Shown: positions 1 through 13,100 of the stretch, piece after piece
Layout of the letters: each line of letters begins with the position of its first letter
Position numbering within the stretch: position 1 is the first letter of the stretch
Origin: Sipunculus nudus
Taxonomy: Eukaryota > Annelida > Sipuncula > Golfingiida > Sipunculidae
Direction of reading: 5' to 3'
NCBI GenBank assembly: GCA_026874595.1
Contig: CM049319.1
Span: forward strand, 65,406,417 to 65,470,416
Length of the DNA: 64,000 bases
Notes under the pieces: generated by a model
The model's input: only the letters and a program-made list of their open reading frames with translations
Database searches by the model: none
Told to the model about the DNA's origin: nothing
Made by a program: the position numbers and the translations under genes

Positions 1-329
1 GTCTCATATTTGGTCATGTGAGAAATTCTAACCAGATTATAATATAGCATATATAGGTCACAATGATCATGTAAGGAGAATGCACAAAATGAGATGCTGT
101 CAACAGCAACCACGGTGATCCATAGTGACAAATAACGACATCTGAATTTGAATTAACTGATAAGTAAACAATATCACCAGCAGGTGAAAGCTGGTTCCAT
201 TGATTAGTTCAGTAAATGATCACTAGGTGCTATTAAAAGAATAGTTGAGTTTACCTTAAGACATTATCTTTAGATATTTCACATGGAATAGTTGCAAAAA
301 TAGAATCTTATCTAGTTGACTAGGTCTTG
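1..329. other. Downstream flank of KIF17
   Basis: AT-rich non-coding sequence beyond the candidate poly(A) signal. No exon, RNA gene or repeat was recognised. Confidence 0.5.
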
Positions 330-883
330 TTTATTAATAAACATATGTTAATTATTTATGGAATGTAACATGGATTACAATTTACATCAACCTTTGTTTG
401 GAAAAAACAGAATAATTGTCATTCTAAAAAGACTACAAATGATCTAGTCAACAGGTAAACACTTGTCCTACATGGAAAAGTTTTTAAAACAATTCATGCA
501 TAAATTATTTTATAATTAGTAATTTCCAATTTTGACATCCACGTTAAATATGTCAAATGGAAAGCAACATGTTGACAAATGATATGAAGTGGTTAGGGTG
601 CTGAGTGATTCAACGATCATGTGATGATAACATATGTTAACGAAAATTAATATGCAGGAGACTGGAATACAGGACTCTAGAATAACCAAATGATCATGAA
701 AATGACCTTACTATGAAGTAAGCTCAGAGATTCAGTTGTGCTCGTTTGGAGGCCATGACTGACAACAAGGAAGATACGTGGCATATCACAACATTTTAAC
801 AACACTGGACGGAATCTTGTATGTCGTGATACGTATGCACAACATGTTGAGCAATAAATGCATATGATATAAATATTAAGTCA
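330..883 (-). promoter_or_regulatory. KIF17: Probable KIF17 3' UTR with candidate poly(A) signal
   Basis: AT-rich sequence directly after the stop codon with no coding potential. The first canonical AATAAA on the minus strand that I found downstream of the stop is at 330-335, giving a 3' UTR of about 0.55 kb. Variants lie nearby, so the exact cleavage site is uncertain. Confidence 0.4.
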
Positions 884-1128
884 TCACAACTGCTCCATGG
901 TGTTGTACATCTTTTTCTTCTTGCGAGATTTTGCTGACGGTTGAGGTAAAGACTCTAAACGCATAGGTTTCCGTATCCCATAATCCTCTCCATTGTACTG
1001 ACCACGCACATAAGCTGCACGTAGCGAATCCTGGGGCATTGGGTCATTTTGCCATGGATTGGCAGGGTGACCATTCACAGTCCCGTTAACCTGGTGAAAA
1101 TCATTTCGAGGACTTGCGTTTCGTAAAA
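884..1128 (-). CDS. KIF17: KIF17 last coding exon 16 (C-terminal ciliary/nuclear targeting tail)
   Basis: Codes from [20 protein letters not shown] to [20 protein letters not shown] and a final MYNTMEQL before the TGA at 884-886. Human KIF17 ends with RLES, a basic KRKKSK-type signal used for importin-dependent ciliary entry, then eight residues ending in Leu. The same order and spacing is seen here. Acceptor gtatttcag. Confidence 0.95.
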
Positions 1129-4100
1129 CTGAAATACAAAAACAAAGAGTAAATGATGAGACTTAACACTGACTGTGGTAATAGCAGGGATGAAATAATA
1201 CATTACTTCACAATATGATACATACTGCAATACTGCACTCAAGAGACAATACAGATATGTTAAATATGAAGACTATTACAGTTTATGCCTCTCTCTATGG
1301 TCAAGGGGTAAAAAACAAGGCTATAAGATGGGAGATTGTGAGTTCCAATTTTATTTGAAAAGCAGTGAGATTTTTTCAGACAACCCCACCCATGGCCATC
1401 GAGGGTGCTCTGCAGTTAATGGGAAGACTTATTTATGCTACCCCTATGTCATGCTCAACTCACAAACGAGTGTGCCTTTAGGGGGTTTCTCGGTGGTATG
1501 GCCCAGCAAAAGGATAGATTACACATCCAGGAAGAGGAATTATGGTACATCAAGCCTGGCTGACACCAGGAAAATAGTGTTACATAGTCCAAAGTGACAT
1601 GGACTTTACCAGATGAACACAGTACATAGTTAAGCCAGCATTCAAAATGGAGGCAGTTACCTAAAAATAATAATTAAAAAAAATAAATAAAAAATAAAAC
1701 ATACACATGAATTGTGATGTGATATAATGATAACACCAATGAGACCAGAGCAGCGAAGACAAAATCAAAATCGGTTGAGAAATACAGGAGAAGCAATTTA
1801 TATGTAATTTTTAAATAAGTTTGTATGTGTTTGAATTTGCATATTTACAGATAAAAAAATAAATGTAAAAAGTTCAAAAGCCCACACCCAGCCTTATCAG
1901 ATAAAACAAACAAAATAAAAAAATGGTCACAATATAGAGGAGAAGAGGCACTGTTTTGTCATTTTGAAAAAAAATTGCATAAATTTGCATAATCAATAAA
2001 TTTCAGATTCTGTGTAACAAGAGCACTGCAAACATGCATAATACGCCCATCATGTTTCTGGTGACTTCTGACCTCATTAAATATGTGTGAATTTTGATAA
2101 GAAGGTAATTCAGGTGAGAAACTATTGGTAAAATTGTTATATATATCATGAAATTTCATAGGATTTTTGGTAAATCATCGAGGTGCCTCCAAAGTGCGGG
2201 GACCTCTGACCTCATTAAATATGCATTGATTTTGCTGGAAAAAAACTTAGATATTTTATTGAATAATATTTCTGATGAGTTTATCAAAATCCTTCATATT
2301 CTTTATAAATTATAGCGATGACACCACAAAGTAGCAAAGTGAACCGTGGCCTAATTAAATATGAGTGGATGTTGCTCATAATGAAGATGGGCAAGATAAT
2401 CTGTTAGTAAGTAGTATGGCAAGTTTTGTGAAAATCCATCAAAGCCCCAGTGAGTTATTGCAGCGACACTAAAAGTTAACAGACGGATGGACGGACTGAT
2501 GGTTGGTATACTCCAGTCATATGAGGGGTGTATAAAAATGTTAATACCTAAGAAAAATACACAGAATCCAAATCAGTCAAGAAATAAAGGAGAATCAGCT
2601 TTTCTTGTGAATTGTGGGCAGACGCCAGATGGGTGGACAGACGGCTGCTGCATTGTCATGGGTGGATGAGCTAATTAACCAACATACCTCTTGATTTGTC
2701 TTCCTGAGACTTGGTCAGCAATCTGTCTGCTCTCTTGTTTCTGAAGTAATTGTTTGCAATGTCTTGTTCTGTGCTGTTCTGTAGTTTCTACAAAAGCATT
2801 GAAAACGTATCTTTAAGATATCATCCAATGTGTGTGGGGAGAAGACCTGTATTACTTAGTACACATCAATCAACAGCTATTACTGGCACGCAGTATATAA
2901 ACCTAGCCACACAGTTTATTTAATGTTGTAATTTATAGATTATACTGGGTGAAGGAGCAGCAAATAAAACATTCAAACAAAATTCCATCTTGGGGATGAT
3001 TAAAATCCATCTGCAGTGTTCCTTTACTTGGTAAAAATCATTGGCATCAATTTATTTTCCAGGGCAGGGACAGGGGATGACTTGTAGGTGTTAGAGGGTA
3101 ATCAAATTTGGCACAACTTTTATATAAACATAGACACATATGCAAAGTTTATTTCTAAATCAGGTTTAGATTTAAAATATTTTGTAGTAAACTCATTAAT
3201 GGAACCAAAGTCTATATCTATTCTAATTATCAATATATTTCATTTCCAATATTTTTTATATTTTTTATTATATTTTAATTCCAATATTATTTTTGAATAG
3301 CAGGGGGATGATTACACTGATCACCATCCCCCCCCCCCCTTGCTTAAAAGTGGGGCTGATATACACCCCCATCGCCCCTATGTTAACACCCATGGTAAAA
3401 ATTAACTATCTGTAATATCAATTGAGGTAAAATGTTTGCTTTTATATTTAAGAAAGTCTGAAATTTACAACTAAAGTATTATATGAATCAAGAATTGTAT
3501 CAAAGGTAAAATATCAATAATCAGAATCCATTCTAAAGCCCCTAACAATTCACAGCCCCAATGAATTTCATTATACTGCACCATGTCAGGGTGGTGATTT
3601 TAGCAATATTTATGTACTGCACTTTCTCAATAAGTTCGAATTAAATAATTATCATCACAGGAATTCAAATTAAAACAATAAAAATTAGAACATACTGAGC
3701 ACTACTTAGTGACTTCTGATAGTTCAGAGACAAACGTCTTCCTATATATAGTTTCCCCTCAAATAAAGTGTAAATGACTAAGTCAAATGGTCATATCATT
3801 ACCTGGAGGTATTTGTCATCAGCAGGATCTCCATTGACTGCTGGAGGAGGGCGCCCCCTAGGAGCAGTTTCTCTCCCACCTGGCATCACACCTGGATGGT
3901 GACATAATACACAATCATAAATAAAGCTGCCTATATGGGATAACAATATAAATGTATAAATTCTATAAAACTTAAAAAAAGAAAAGTACCGTATATTCTC
4001 TTGATTAGGCCACACATCTATTTGAGACCACACCACCACTCTTCAAAACCCTGCCCAAAACTCCCCCTGAAGAAGGAAATCTGGAAAAACCCTGTTTGAA

Positions 4101-7100
4101 GCTGCAAAAAGGCCTCCAGGTGCATGCAAAAGCTCCACCTGAAAATGTTCATGGAACTACCGGAAGATTGGCCCTGAGCCGCTCACCCAACTGTCAACTT
4201 GGCATGAACTCATGAAAACCAGACTCAATTGTATTGACCCTAGCCTTAAAACATCCAATGAAATAACCAATGAATAATAAAATATATATATACGTGATGT
4301 GGTCTTACATTTGATACAATTATTTAGCCCTGCCTGGGCTTTAGTGTATTGATGTTTACTGCTAAAATGCTTCAAATGAAACGTGATTACATGTACCGAT
4401 AGACGCGACGTAACTCAGTTCTTGCTCTTATCACTAAAGCCCTGTAAAGCTCGTATAGCAAATCCCTGATACCGGTATTTGCATATTCGGGCGTAACAAG
4501 GCTCCTGACGATTCACTTGCATTTGCATATCAGGCCGCCTGTCATTTCTGAACACAATTTTATTCCCATCGCACAATCTTTTAAATCATGCAGGGGTCAA
4601 GATTTCAAGTCCATAATATTAAAGTGTCTGGCTCATCCTGACCTTGAAATGGGATCGCCCTTACCTTGAGGCATGGCAGCCTGAATTGGCCTAAACTTCC
4701 TTGGACATTCAAACCAGTTCATTATTAAAATAGGGGTGGTGGGGTGGCAGTGCAGGTTTCATGTGTTCATGCAGTGACTTAACATTTACCTGGAAGTTCG
4801 TAAACTCTTTTGAAGAAGCTGTATTCACAATTTAACCTGGTAAATTCTCATGTTTTGAGGAATTCAAATGGATGCATCCTGTTATCCATTTCTACCTGAT
4901 GAAAAGTGTGCTCATTTGGTCCAGCTAGATTTTCCAAAAAGCCCCTTTAAATTTCTGAACATTGCCCGCCAATTCAGTGGCCTTTGATCTTCCGGTGGTA
5001 CACCTGCGGTGTTTGCAGTAAATTTACCTCACGTTATGATTAGCCTGGGTGCACAAGAACAGTGCAGGCAGTAGTCTTGTGGGTTGCAACAATAGAAAAA
5101 TTGCGGTGATTCCCCAGGAACTGCATTATTGAACCAGTGTTAATGGTGCCACTAACGCAAGTGCTGCAGAAGTGGATAAAATATGTCCAAGGGTACCCAC
5201 TGAGCTTTGGGTATGACAATGACATATGACAATATGGCCGCCGATAATACGAAGCAAATCATGTTTTTGATGTTAAGTGGTCATTTAAATTACAATGAAA
5301 TTGAATGTTATTTCCAACTGACAATTATCTTATAAATATCATTTTCTTTGTAAGAATTATCATATTTATTCTTTAGACAATGAAGCAATAAGTAGCTTCA
5401 TTTCAACTGCCAATCAGGACCATCAGTCTCAAGGTGGACTGTTTCTTCAAAATTAACACCATTAACCAGTCCACAACCTCAACGAATGTGATCAGTACTA
5501 ATAAATTTCTGGAGAATCATTAAATTGAGGCTGCTTTAATTTATAAGTTTAATAGAATTAGACATTAAAAAATTTTTTTTTTAAATTAGGCCTAGGCATA
5601 ATAAAGAGAATATACAGCATAACTGAAGACCCATGGGTAATGATGCTCAGCTGACTCTGGACATGAGGGGTACTCTATGTAGGCACTCAGAATGAATAAA
5701 ATCAATCCAAAGAAACAGACAAGGAGTTGAAGGGCCGGCAGTTTAAGTGGATCAGTTGAACAAGGATATGAGTAGCTGATAAGCGACTATATGCATCTGC
5801 CAAACACTGGCATAGATTGAGGGAGGCATGGATTGTCTCCTGAATGTCACCCATAAAATTTCTTCAATCACAGATTCGAAAGAATTGTAAATTGTATGAA
5901 TGGATGCAAAAGAAAAAAAAAAATACTGCAGGTGGTGCCACCAGTTTTGTGTATGAGATAAAGCTAACCAAGATCTTTGGACATACACAATATCATGTCA
6001 GATTTCTCCTGAGTAAATGTTTAGTAATAAATATGTACTGATGGACTAACACTGTGCAAAAGTGATTGCAGGAGGCATCATTAATCTTGTGTACAAAGAA
6101 AAAGCTACCTAAGATCTTTGGTTATGCAGTGTTCTATGTTGATACATCAGAACAACACAGAACAATAGACGTACAGATGGACGTCACGCAAAAGACTTCA
6201 GGTTTGGCCACCAGTTTTTGTTAGGCACCAGTTCACATGTGACTCTGTTATGTTGCCAAATTTTGGAAAATTCCGTCCAACACTGTCAGAGAAGTGGCCA
6301 TGCCCAATGTATGCTGATAACCTGAACACAAAATAAACCTGCATGCAGACAGACTGGCACTGTCAGGCACTTCCAACAAACAATTTGAGGGTGAATCTTA
6401 GTTTTCATCACCAGTAAACCATAAACCAGTAAAGAATTAAAATTAGCTGTTACCTGCTGCTGGTAATCTGGTTTTCTCGATGGTCAGTGCTGGCAGAGTC
6501 CAGACCTGTTTATCTTCGTTCCACTCACACTGAGTCTTAATACGGTCCAGGTTGGCATAATTACAATCTCGTCGAATACAAGGATGGATTTTGTCTATGA
6601 TCGCCTGCAAGAGTTTGACCTGTCGTTCCTGCTTACGGATAGTGTCCAGGTAGTCAATACGGTCAAATTCAAACTCTGCCTGTAGGTCAACTACCTCCTG
6701 CTCCAGATCTGTCACCTAAAATTAAAGTAAAAATTAGGTTAAATAAGGTAAAACCAGGTAAAATTCATAAAAAAATATGTTGTACTGGTCAGAAACATTA
6801 GAAATTAGGGGTTCTATTTGTTGATTTTTCTATCACATTCAATGTATTTTCTTTGTGATTATATCAATATAATAGTACTCTTTGAAATATACATGAAGGT
6901 ACACATTTTCTATTTGTTAAAATCCGAGTAAAAGGTTTAATAAATCATGTAATCTCATTGCAAAAAATAGTTTTCAAGAAAAGATTACCCACTTCCTATC
7001 ATTTCTTACTTTCAGAAAAAAAAAAAATCTTACAGTGAGAAAATTTTCTTAGGAGTGGGGCAAGAAAATATCATATTTCTTGCTATCTGAAAGATATCTG

Positions 7101-10100
7101 ATGGCAAGAAATAATATTTTGGGATATTATGATATAGACAGTTTTTCTTATAATACTTCTTCTCTTAAGAAAATCTAGATCTATATATTTTCTTGACTTT
7201 AGGAATGCTGCCTGTAAATCAAGAAGATATATCTTGAGGATAACATGAGGTCAACAGATAGATTTCTTTGGATAAGAAATATAATATTTCAAAGACAAAT
7301 TATTCTTGGCATTGTAGTTAGATATTCATGATAATAAAACATGACCTTGACCCTTCCTGTGGATGACCTTGACCTGAACATGTCATATGACTCACCTTTC
7401 TCTTGGCCTTCTCCAGCATTTTATTTTTTGCCTTCAGTTCATCCTGAACATTGTCATAGATGTTAAGCATGATTTCCTCACCATCCATGTTGGCAAGTGC
7501 CTCTGTAAAACCAATAATGCATAATTGATTTTATGGTTGATGTTGATGAAAGTCTCTCCATATGTATTGTAATAAATGTTTGCTTTATCTAATATTCTCT
7601 CACCTTTTAATGCTTCATTCACATGAAAGCACATGAAATGTGCCATTGGCAGTGCTGCCACTCTCAACTTAACTAAAATAAAGTACAAGATCTTGCACAA
7701 ATAAAAAAATATATATAATTGTCTGAATATAAGTATAAAAAATATAAATCATTGCAAAAGTGTTGAACTGTTCACTACTTTAAAAAAAAATGTGTGGCTT
7801 CAAGACAAGCAAGAGGTTTGATATATATTAGTTATTCAGGTTTTTTCAGGATTGACAAAATCTTTGCTCAATAAAAAGCCACTATTATAAAATTCTGACA
7901 GAGCATATCTATGATTTATACAAGTTCTGAAATATATGAGTATATAGTATAAAATAATCATCTTGGTGATAAAAGTCTTTTCTGAAAAAAAAGTATACTT
8001 TTAAAAATTTGTAGAGGGCAGCACTGCACAGGCTTCAGGAAGTGATCCCCTTGGTCTGAATTATAGGAGGGCATGAGCAAAAAATTGACATATTTCTATA
8101 AGAATGAGTGTATATGGTAGTACAAGTAATGTTGTGGGTCACTTTCAAACCATCCTTGGCTCGATCTGCTCCAATGTTTGCTTGGTGGTCCAGTTTCGTT
8201 TTTTAATAAAAGGCTCAAGGTTTAGGCAGCTGAAGTACTTCATAACAGAAGAAGAGATGCTGTAATTAAGAGCTTGGTTTCCAATCAGCAGGGCAGTGGT
8301 AGGGAAGCAATACCCCCTCCCCAGGCACCTAACAAGTAAAATTTATGGGAAATGATATTAAACCTTAATACCATAAACATAGGGATAACACCTTCTAATC
8401 CGCATTTGCTTGTCTGTCCATGTTGGTAATCACATAAAGTGGACTGTTTAACTGTGGCACAATGTGAAAAATATGTTAGCAGGGCTGGAATTAAATTGAT
8501 AAAAATTACCCGGAAATGGGGATCATGTAATAGGTCTTGCCATTTATCCACCTGGGTTAAACCCCTCCTTTTCGAAAAGCAAGAGTTATGTGTTTTTCAC
8601 ATTTAATGACCACACATGTGGGTCAGAGCCTTGGTAAAGTGTCAGACCAAACATACTTAAATCCCTCACTGAGAGCTTGATTTATTTATTTGCACGATAT
8701 AGTTTTTACTCCAGTGCTGCTTTGGACTACACTGGCAATCAGGTCTTTTCCAAAGGTAGTTTGGCTGTTTTTTTTTATGGGAACCTCCTTGCAGATCATT
8801 AAAAATGCAAAAATCACTCAAAATGATGTGTACATTAAACACTATTTATTCTCATATCAGTGAGGACACTGCTGGAACAAAAACCTTTAAAACAAGGTAT
8901 CGCACATTATGGATCACAATGCAGTTTTAAGAACACTGCGAACAAAGGTGGAAGGAATTCCATTTTTTTTTTAAGTATTAGATTTGATAACACTGGTAAA
9001 TCTAGCTTGATGTCAACAGGAAATGAGTCTTACGTTCTAACTTCCTCTTGCGTTCTTCAGCGTGCTTTTTCTTCCGTTTCCGCCTTTCTTTGAACTCCTG
9101 ATTGTTTGCTTGTTCCCCTCCAACCATCTGTTCCTGTAACTCTTGGAGTCTGTGCAACAAATAAAGATACTGAATGTTGAAAACAAACTTACTTGCAGAG
9201 CTATAACATTCATTTATGATTTTTTTTTCAACAACTATACAGAAAATGCAACCTTGAGAAAATTATGTATATTCCAAACATCTATCATTCTATGGTAACA
9301 GTAATTTATAATGTCTAAAATTAAATTCAGTTTTTTATTTATTTTTCAAAACCATGATTACATGAAAAAATTAAATTTGTCAAAAAAAATAAATAAATGG
9401 ATAACTTCATTTTTTTCAAATAATGATCATCCTGGACGTCACTTTCCCAAACATAAATTTAATCTAAATATTCTAGGAATTAATGTATGTTTTTACAGAA
9501 TTTCAGTTTATTTAAGTTCTGTCTAGTAATATTTTTGGATCTCTTATGTTCACTTGGTAATTTTTAATAAATGTGTGTCGATGTCCACTATTTTGGATTT
9601 GTAAGCACCATGGCACAAACAAACTTAGCCAAGCAGCCTACAAAATATATTCATCTTTAAGAGATACCATAAAGCACTTGTTTTTAATCCAAATGTTTGA
9701 AGCACAGTTTTGAAGCCTCTTAAAACCACAACGAAAAAATGTTTGCTGCAATGTTTCACAATGAGGCATCTGAAAAACCTGCAATCTGTACTGATAAGAA
9801 GCATATATAAATCATCAAACACAAAGCTGAAGGATTAAACACTGCAGAAGATATTGCCAGTCTCAAGGGGTGTTTGTAAAAACTTTGACATGCAGAATAT
9901 AGTGAAAAATGCAAAATAACGGATACTTATTTTCACTATCATAATATTCAGCTGATACAAGTTGGTCAAAAGATGTTGATCAAAAACTGGACCTGGTTAG
10001 GATTCTTATACCAAAGTCTGGCTAAGGATTTAAACAAGACCAGCTCACAATGTGAGCCTCTCATATTATATATATCACAATATTTCAACTTTGGGACTGT

Positions 10101-13100
10101 AAGATAAATTTCAACTATATAATAAGAGGATAAATTTAAATGCGAAAGTAATTTTAACTGATGTGTTGTCTATGTTGTCTTGAAGTACATATATGGCATT
10201 TTTAATATTTTACAAATGTTCAAAGTATTTTCGATTTATGTTCATATGACATATTCTGATTAAATAAGATATTAAGACAAGTCTTTGTTCACAAGGACTC
10301 CTTATCTCAGAGGTTGTGACCTCTACCTTGCATCTATACCCATTTCACAAGTCTGACTGCAATCAAGACTTAATGTCTGAACATGGCTAAGACAGAATGA
10401 ATCTGGTTTGAGTAACATGTGAATACGGTTTTAATCAAAATTCAATCTCAAACATGGCTAAAAATGAATCTGAGTTGGAAATCTGCTTTTAGTTAATATC
10501 AGAGAAGGGATAGGCTTGTATACCACCATGCATTTGATGCTGAGTGTCAATTGTTGCTGATGATATTGTAAACAAAAGCTATGGCATTGCATGCACTTTG
10601 ATGGGCTTTTTGACAATCCCCTTTGATTTAATTATCCGTTATTTGACTTACTGATCCAGATTGCAAATTGGCCAGATGAAAAGGTATACGCTGTGTATAA
10701 GTCTTAGTGATAAGTTTGCAGGTCTTAGTCTGGGGAGTGCTGGTTTTGATACAGAAAACTCTAGTCTTCACAACATCACTGACATAGACACAACACATCA
10801 ACAGACAAGCACAACATAAAATGGGACTTTACATACCAACAAATACAGTTAGAGGTGTTGTATATATGTTGCACAGAGGGACTAACTTTGGCATGGGAAT
10901 GAAACCAATCAGTAAATGTCTCAAGATAAAATTATTCCACCCAAGCTAGGACAAAAAAAATGGACAAAGGGGGTGATTTAAAAAAAAAATTGCTTTACAG
11001 GACAAAATTCATGTGATAATGCTGACTGGGAGCCAGGAAACAAAAATTAGCTTCATTTGGTTTTGAAGTACTTTTTGAAGTACTCTTCAATTTGCTTAAG
11101 TTAGGGCTGAATGTAGAGTTGAAATGAGTTCAGAAGAATGAATTTATCTACAGTACAATAGATGTTATATTAAAATTTGTGAGAACACATTCTTAACAAA
11201 AGTTTGTTATGGTTTAGCACACCATGTGAACTAGATTGGCCCCTGCTAAATTTGTACATTGTATGAGTATACATATGAGTAAGGCTGGAGATTTTCAAAG
11301 AGAGTATTCAGAGACTGTGAGAGGAATCATATAAATCTTAAATTTTACAGGAAAGGAAATGACTGTACTGAACAGAAAGGTGACCTGTGAGATCCATTTA
11401 AATTTTAATCATTATTTAATATTTATGCATTTAAATGAAGCAAAAAACTCAGAAATGATCTAAGGAATGATGGGAATAAAGGCAAAATTAACATAATAAT
11501 CATATATTTTGTGCTCTCATGCAAACTGTGATGTCAGTAACAACAAAAATCATGCACATCAACAGGACTGATGAAAAACTCATGTGCTCACAATACAAAA
11601 TCATGTGATAATCATGTGATACACCAATCAGCCTATAGAAGCCATACCTTTGGAATGCCTCTACCTCATTGGTCAATCTCTTTTTCCTATTTACATAAAT
11701 TTGCATATATAATAATAGACAAATAAATGTGTAACAATATCTACAGCTATAAATAATAATCAATGGGAGTAGTTAATTAGGTAAGATCATTAACAAGAGG
11801 TAATTAAAAGCATGTTGCAGATAGCTGGGGTTAGTTATCTGTTATTTGTACATTTACAGCAGGACACATGCAGAGCACTGGACATTCTTCATATCTACAA
11901 CTAAGTCAGGCTTGGTTATTTAAACATAGCATTTAAGCCTTTAACAGCTATCATTTAATATATGATCAAAAAGGAAATAAAAACATGAATCTAATGACCT
12001 GGTCTGTTATAAAACCATCGCACATTTACAGTAAAAGGTAGCTCTTACAAACAAGTGACCCATGGGTCATGACGCTCAGCTGACTGGCATGTTGACAATA
12101 TGTCCTAGCTTGCACAGCAACAAATTAAGATAATGTAGGTGGCATCATAGTTTATGCATATTAGCTGAAGTTCATCAACACCCATAAGCACATCAAATTT
12201 GATGACAATCCATGCAGCTGCTCCTGAGGAATCTGGCAATTTGTGTGTATTTTGCATTATTTCTGGGGTACTCAAACATGGCCTGTAATTCAGATAATAT
12301 AGGTCACAGTGACCTCAATTCATGTTTCTGAGGAGAACTTTTGGGGAACTCTCAGGATGTCAATTAAGAAGATTAAGGGCAAATGGTTATAATTTGTGCC
12401 CTGCTTTGGTATCAAATTTTCAATTATTCTGGGGGTGCATATAAGCCCCATAGCTTGGAGAATATGGGTAACAGAGACCTAATTTCACGTTTCCAAGAAG
12501 ACTTTTTCATGGACCTCCCTGGTTGTCAAAATAGAAGATTCTAGGTCCAATGGTTAAGATTTGTGCCCTGCTTTGGTATCAAATTTTCAATTATTCTGGG
12601 GGTGCGTATAAGCCCCATAGCTTGGAAAATATGGGTGACAGAGACCTAATTTCACGTTTCCAAGAAGACTTTTCATGGAACTCCCTGGATGTAAGGTAAA
12701 AAGAATCTAGGACCGATGTTTACCATTTGTGCACTGTTAAAGGATGACCACATCTTTAAAGGTCTCAAAAACAGAGAAAAAAATCACAAATAATAAAAAA
12801 AAACAGGTGGCGCCACCAGTCTGCAGAAACTGATGAAACATTCCATGACCAATATCCATGCAAAGAATCATAATGACCAATGCATTAGTTGTTGAGATAC
12901 TTGAGCTTTTGTATCAAATTTTCCATTATTCTGGGGGATACTTCAGAGCCCCATAGCTCTGAGGTTTTGGGTAACAGAGACCTAATTTTAAGTCTCCAAG
13001 GAGACTTTTCATGGGCCTCCCTGCATATCAAGAAAGAAGATTCCAAGTCCAGTCGTTATGATATGTGCTCGGCTATCAGTTGGCCGCATCTTTTAAGGTA

